Origin: Archivesica marissinica
Lineage: Eukaryota; Mollusca; Bivalvia; Venerida; Vesicomyidae
Reading direction: 5' to 3'
DNA: 64,000 bases
NCBI GenBank assembly: GCA_014843695.1
Contig: CM026404.1
Location: 4,141,648 to 4,205,647 of the forward strand
A program made the position numbers and the translations under genes. Positions 61,901 to 64,000 of the stretch are shown here, piece after piece. Each line of letters opens with the position of its first letter. Positions within the stretch are counted from its first letter, which is position 1. Below the pieces are notes generated by a model that saw only the letters and a program-made list of their open reading frames with translations, was not told where the DNA came from and ran no database searches.

Positions 61901-62331
61901 TCTCTAGCATTAGCTTAAGTTATTAATGAAACACAATATAGTCGACAGATGGAAGTTCTCTCTAGCACTAGCTTAAGTTATTAATGAAACACGATATAGT
62001 CGACAGATGGAAGTTGCTCTCTAGCACTAACTTATGTTATTAATGAAACACGATATAGTCGACAGATGGAACTACCAGTATTATCACTGCTATGATATAG
62101 ATTAATATTGGTAGTCTCAACATAACTGCAAACAATATGACGGCATACTTAACACAACTACACACTTACCATTTGCCTTATCCTATGAAAGCTTTTACCA
62201 TGAAAACTGAAAGCTTGTTCAAACAGTACTTTATCTTCCACAGTCCACTCATCAGGGAACGGTGTAAAGTTAGGCAGGTCTGCAAGGGCTTTCTCCACAT
62301 TGTGTTTATGCCAAAACAACATTCCCAGGGC
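40836..62331 (-). CDS. RCOR: RCOR / CoREST co-repressor, 3' nine exons (5' end outside window)
   Basis: This is the scaffold of the LSD1 (KDM1A)-HDAC1/2 co-repressor complex, acting in the nucleus on nucleosomes. Exons: 62170-62331, 57092-57216, 53403-53466, 50686-50783, 50003-50207, 48147-48282, 46785-46972, 46256-46374, 40836-40926. They total 1,188 nt, all in phase, giving 395 residues plus stop. Order: end of ELM2 ([20 protein letters not shown], 1-20), SANT1 (about 28-75, ending [20 protein letters not shown]), acidic linker, a cysteine cluster (123-145), the [15 protein letters not shown] motif, the LSD1-binding helix region (about 190-235), SANT2 (about 250-310, [14 protein letters not shown] ... 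[15 protein letters not shown]) and a proline-rich tail ending KTTPAS. Similarity to vertebrate RCOR1-3 is unmistakable in both SANT domains. The cysteine cluster is absent from vertebrate RCORs as far as I recall. Which paralogue it corresponds to is not meaningful for an invertebrate single gene. Almost every intron contains a large minisatellite. Confidence 0.95.
41166..46266. repeat. Giant minisatellite, 25-bp unit, ~204 copies, abutting an RCOR splice donor
   Basis: On the plus strand the unit is tcataccttggttgtgtagt + aactg. In the gene (minus) direction it is gtatgacagttactacacaa + ccaag. The final copies reach the RCOR exon at 46256-46374: the exon ends acacaaccaag and the donor is gtatgac, exactly the unit sequence. 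Blocks of C/G ('ttctgtagt' against 'ttgtgtatt') variants and block duplications are visible, for example 42480-43300 repeated at 44335-45150. Confidence 0.97.
46256..46374 (-). CDS. RCOR: RCOR penultimate exon (proline-rich tail)
   Basis: Encodes [20 protein letters not shown], then [19 protein letters not shown] plus two bases of Arg. Acceptor ctttcag, donor CAAG|GTATGA, which is the first of a long tandem series of the same site. Confidence 0.88.
46785..46972 (-). CDS. RCOR: RCOR exon with most of SANT2
   Basis: Encodes [40 protein letters not shown] and an acidic end. The family motif is KYGRDFQAISDVIGNK...FFVNYRRRFNIDEVL. Acceptor tttcag, donor GTAAGC. Confidence 0.96.
47101..47384 (+). 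mobile_element. tRNA-derived SINE, family III, copy 3
   Basis: Same body as 684-976, with a 3-bp insertion in the anticodon arm ('actgatggtaatccag'). A perfect 14-bp target duplication TATCAATCATTGAC (47087-47100 and 47385-47398). In an RCOR intron. Confidence 0.9.
47680..47929 (+). mobile_element. MITE family B, copy 4 (complete)
   Basis: Ends CAGGGTTCC / GGAACCCTG. A perfect 6-bp target duplication CTTTAG (47674-47679 and 47930-47935). This 250-bp copy is the best reference for the family. In an RCOR intron. Confidence 0.85.
48147..48282 (-). CDS. RCOR: RCOR exon: linker helix and start of SANT2
   Basis: Encodes [40 protein letters not shown] and LLAVQ. It matches the vertebrate segment that precedes NARWTTEEQLLAVQ. 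Acceptor gtttag, donor GTAGCA. Confidence 0.95.
48283..49288. other. RCOR intron, unique part
   Basis: Contains a decayed-looking segment 48415-48545 with 'ccctctaatacagaaacccc'-type repeats that resemble a pogo-like terminus. The remainder is unique. No exon is seen. Confidence 0.35.
49289..49985. repeat. Minisatellite, 14-bp unit (ctatccatacaccg), ~50 copies
   Basis: Very regular 14-bp periodicity with ctatctatacacaa variants. It starts (minus strand) about 18 bp after the donor of RCOR exon 50003-50207. Three units equal 42 bp, giving periodic open frames. Confidence 0.96.
50003..50207 (-). CDS. RCOR: RCOR exon: post-finger basic segment and LSD1-linker start
   Basis: Encodes [40 protein letters not shown] and on to [11 protein letters not shown]. 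It aligns with vertebrate AKRKPPKGMFLSQEDV and LDMELVSVKRQ. Acceptor tgacag, donor GTGTGT. Confidence 0.95.
50333..50440. repeat. Short tandem repeat, 17-bp unit (acacgttatcatcggga), ~6-7 copies
   Basis: Located in the short RCOR intron between 50208 and 50685. Confidence 0.92.
50686..50783 (-). CDS. RCOR: RCOR exon with a GATA-like cysteine cluster
   Basis: Encodes [20 protein letters not shown], then [12 protein letters not shown] and the first two bases of Arg. Four cysteines are spaced C-x2-C-x15-C-x2-C, with two further cysteines inside, followed by YQYWRRTG across the splice. The spacing and the trailing aromatic/basic segment resemble GATA-type fingers, such as that of MTA proteins. 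Zinc binding is inferred. Acceptor ttgcag, donor GTGGGT. Confidence 0.9.
50797..52322. repeat. Minisatellite, 28-bp unit, ~54 copies
   Basis: The unit is tcataagatatagtacttca + tgttgccg. A foreign 37-bp piece 'gtaggggtgtaacgatgcgc' + 'ttaccacacgatatcat' occurs twice, at about 51513 and 52143, showing a duplicated block of about 630 bp. The array ends about 14 bp from the acceptor of RCOR exon 50686-50783. Confidence 0.96.
52498..53243. repeat. Minisatellite, ~58-bp unit, 13 copies
   Basis: The unit is gcgacatgggtgtacttact + ggtgcccctgtgtccaaatg + ctgtttcatacaatcata. In the RCOR direction most units contain CCAGTAAGTAC, a strong 5' splice-site match. Confidence 0.95.
53403..53466 (-). CDS. 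RCOR: RCOR small acidic exon
   Basis: Encodes [20 protein letters not shown] + A, 21 residues plus one base of a split Ile codon. It corresponds to the acidic linker after SANT1 in vertebrate RCORs. Acceptor tttcag, donor GTAAGT. Confidence 0.88.
53565..56849. repeat. Giant minisatellite, 29-bp unit, ~113 copies
   Basis: The unit is acacacaaacagtagctttg + tgcatggat. Larger duplications are visible, for example the stretch around 54960-55080 recurs near 55140 and 55320, and the 55960-56100 stretch recurs near 56260. All minus-strand frames are open for about 1,100 codons ([14 protein letters not shown] periodic peptide); rejected as genes. Confidence 0.97.
57092..57216 (-). CDS. RCOR: RCOR exon: end of SANT1
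   Basis: Encodes [40 protein letters not shown] and K. Nearly identical to vertebrate [20 protein letters not shown]. Acceptor ctacag, donor GTGAGT. Confidence 0.97.
57263..58421 (-). mobile_element. tRNA-derived SINE, family I, copy 3, split by a pogo-like element
   Basis: The SINE tail is at 57263-57290 and the rest at 58219-58421. Removing 57291-58218 plus one TA restores a continuous SINE tail as in copies 1 and 2. Outer target duplication ACATTTTRGCAA (about 57251-57262 and 58422-58433) with one mismatch. Confidence 0.85.
57291..58218. mobile_element. Pogo/Tigger-like non-autonomous DNA transposon, 928 bp
   Basis: Inverted ends CAGTGGAACCTCTCTAAACC and the inverse of CAGTGGAACCTCCCAAAACC, flanked by TA (57289-57290 and 58219-58220). 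A TA duplication and CAGT-type ends fit the Tc1/mariner superfamily, probably the pogo branch. No transposase frame is present. Further internal copies of the terminal 'ccggtttnnagagg' motif occur near both ends. Confidence 0.8.
58620..58785 (-). mobile_element. tRNA-derived SINE, family I, copy 4 (tail missing)
   Basis: Matches the head and body of family I ('ggttgcattggtgagaagcg', 'gaaaacccacctgtccgatc') but lacks the tail. It is 5'-complete and 3'-truncated, lying just left of the 58-bp array. Confidence 0.8.
58805..62070. repeat. Giant minisatellite, 58-bp unit, ~56 copies
   Basis: The unit is gttctctctagcactagctt + atgttattaatgaaacacaa + tatagtcgacagatggaa. Variant marks (gttgctctc, taacgtaag, cgatatag) recur in ordered blocks, for example 59040-59290 repeated at 59400-59640 and 61200-61440 at 61440-61690, so segments of several units were duplicated. 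In the RCOR intron between the ELM2/SANT1 exon and the SANT1-end exon. Confidence 0.97.
62170..62331 (-). CDS. RCOR: RCOR exon: end of ELM2 and start of SANT1
   Basis: Encodes [40 protein letters not shown] and [14 protein letters not shown]. Almost identical to vertebrate RCOR over all 54 residues. Acceptor ttgtag, donor GTAAGT. Confidence 0.98.
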
Positions 62332-62721
62332 CTACAAAAATTGCATTGTAAACTATTGAGCATATCTCCATAATGGTTTCCTTATTTATTACTCTAGAGT
62401 AGCACACACCAGTACTCGGCATAACCTGCCCCAATGTTTTTATGACAAATCACACAGAAGGTAATTGTATATATATATTTTTAAAAAACGACTCCCATTT
62501 ATCAATTCATTTATTCAAATAACAAACAACAAAAGATATGATCATGCATTAAAGATAACCATATTCGCATGTGTGGAGACAATTCCTAATCTCCCAGCCA
62601 AACAAATCTAATGAACGGAACCTTTTGTCCAACAAGACCCAAAGCATTTCATTCTTGGCTGGGCACCAGCAGCCATTAGCAAGCTAGCAGGGTAGCTTGG
62701 AATAATCTGACCATAGTAAGG
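62332..62721. other. RCOR intron, unique part
   Basis: AT-rich sequence with nothing recognisable, leading into a 50-bp array. Confidence 0.35.
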
Positions 62722-63693
62722 CTAGTACCCAAATCAGTGGAGGTCATGTGAAGAATCTTAGCCCAGTAAGGCTTGGACAAACATCAGTGGAGGTCATGTG
62801 AAGAATCTAAGCCCAGTAAGGCTTGGACAAACATCAGTGGAGGTCATGTGAAGCCCAGTAAGGCTTGGACAAACATCAGTGGAGGTCATGTGAAGAATCT
62901 AAGCCCAGTAAGGCTTGGACAAACATCAGTGGGGGTCATGTGAAGAATCTAAGCCCAGTAAGGCTTGGACAAACATCAGTGGAGGTCATGTGAAGAATCT
63001 AAGCCCAGTAAGGCTTGGACAAACATCAGTGGGGGTCATGTGAAGAATCTAAGCCCAGTAAGGCTTGGACAAATCAGTGGAGGTCATGTGAAGCCCAGTA
63101 AGGCTTGGACAAACATCAGTGGGGGTCATGTGAATCATGTGAGCCAGTAAGGCTTGGACAAACATCAGTGGGGGTCATGTGAAGCCCAGTAGGCTTGGAC
63201 ATCAGTGGAGTCAGTGAAGAACTAGCCAGTAAGGCTTGGACAAAATCAGTGGGGGTCATGTGAAGCAGAACTTGACCCAGTAAGGCTTGGACAAACATCA
63301 GTGGAGGTCATGTGAAGAATCTAGCCCAGTAAGGCTTGGAGCACAACATCAGTGGGGGTCATGTGAAGCCCAGTAAGGCTTGGACAAACATCAGTGGAGG
63401 TCATGTGAAGCCCAGTAAGGCTTGGACAAACATCAGTGGAGGTCATGTGAAGCCCAGTAAGGCTTGGACAAACATCAGTGGAGGTCATGTGAAGAATCTA
63501 AGCCCAGTAAGGCTTGGAGCAACATCAGTGGAGGTCATGTGAAGAATCTAAGCCCAGTAAGGCTTGGACAAACATCAGTGGGGGTCATGTGAAGCCCAGT
63601 AAGGCTTGGACAAACATCAGTGGAGGTCATGTGAAGAATCTAAGCCCAGTAAGGCTTGGAGCAACATCAGTGGAGGTCATGTGAAGAATCTGC
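62722..63693. repeat. Minisatellite, 50-bp unit with ~35-bp short form, ~21 copies
   Basis: The unit is aagcccagtaaggcttggac + aaacatcagtggaggtcatg + tgaagaatct; many units lack the last segment (agaatct + aagc), giving two interleaved lengths. A stretch near 63180-63240 is ragged, with several single-base losses. Confidence 0.95.
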
Positions 63694-63827
63694 GCGATAA
63701 TATCATTCGGCAATTTTAACAACTTGGCAATGTAGAGATTCTTACAAAATTCAGAATTATACAAGCGGTCAAGTGTTTCCCAGAAATATGACCATGGTGC
63801 TTTTTTGTTTTGCTTTAGTGGGTTATG

Positions 63828-64000
63828 GTCGTACCAACACCGTAGGTGGTATGGCGACTCCAGCTATTATTGGTGGCATGGACGCGCACCAGGGAACCAC
63901 CGTCCTTCTGCAAGCCAGATGGATAGCCTCCTCGTATAAAAGAATTTGACATTCCCAGTGGTATTCGAACCTACAGTGGTGAGGGCAAGTGATTTGCAGT
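63828..64000 (-). mobile_element. tRNA-derived SINE, family VI, copy 2 (cut by window end)
   Basis: Reverse match to 33480-33680, including 'gcaaatcacttgccctcacc', 'aggctatccatctggcttgc' and 'gagtcgccat'. The tRNA-like head lies beyond the window. Confidence 0.7.

Noticed and set aside
62965..63542. Short periodic frames (ISGGHVKPSKAWTN-type)
   Set aside because: Translation of the 50-bp minisatellite.

Overview
This is eukaryotic, intron-rich, AT-leaning nuclear DNA from an animal. It has compact exons with GT-AG introns, many tRNA-derived SINEs, MITEs and very large minisatellites. Protein similarity is clearly metazoan. The mix of repeats and the protein divergence suggest a lophotrochozoan invertebrate, most likely a mollusc and perhaps a bivalve; this placement is inference. 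There is one 1,000-base assembly gap at 23174-24173.

Three genes are supported. (1) On the minus strand, 1704-1877 is the first coding exon of a PTPN14/PTPN21-type (Pez-like) FERM-domain tyrosine phosphatase, and the rest lies left of the window. (2) On the plus strand, 11263-34138 is a complete 12-exon gene for PSMC6 (Rpt4), an ATPase of the 26S proteasome base. All exon phases close to give a 393-residue protein. (3) On the minus strand, 62331-40836 holds nine exons of an RCOR/CoREST co-repressor: end of ELM2, SANT1, an inserted cysteine cluster resembling a GATA-type finger, the LSD1-binding linker, SANT2 and a proline-rich tail. The 5' part lies right of the window. PSMC6 and RCOR converge, with about 6.7 kb between their stop codons. 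The Pez-like gene and PSMC6 diverge, with about 9.4 kb between their start codons. The three genes are not an obvious pathway.

Roughly half of the known sequence (about 31 kb by my estimate) is tandem repeat: more than 20 unrelated arrays with units of 14-119 bp, nearly all in introns. The largest are 32 bp x ~189 (PSMC6 intron 8), 25 bp x ~204 (last RCOR intron), 20 bp x ~167 (between the Pez-like gene and PSMC6), 29 bp x ~113 and 58 bp x ~56 (both RCOR introns). These arrays produce giant periodic open frames that are not genes.

The most notable observation is that the 25-bp array in the last RCOR intron starts exactly at the exon-intron junction. Each unit repeats the last 11 exon bases plus the 5' splice site, so about 200 copies of the donor lie in tandem. 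Also notable are a LINE reverse-transcriptase fragment whose 3' tail is shared with two SINE families, MITE families with 5-6 bp target duplications, an inverted pair of TTAA-flanked MITEs, and a pogo-like element nested in a SINE.
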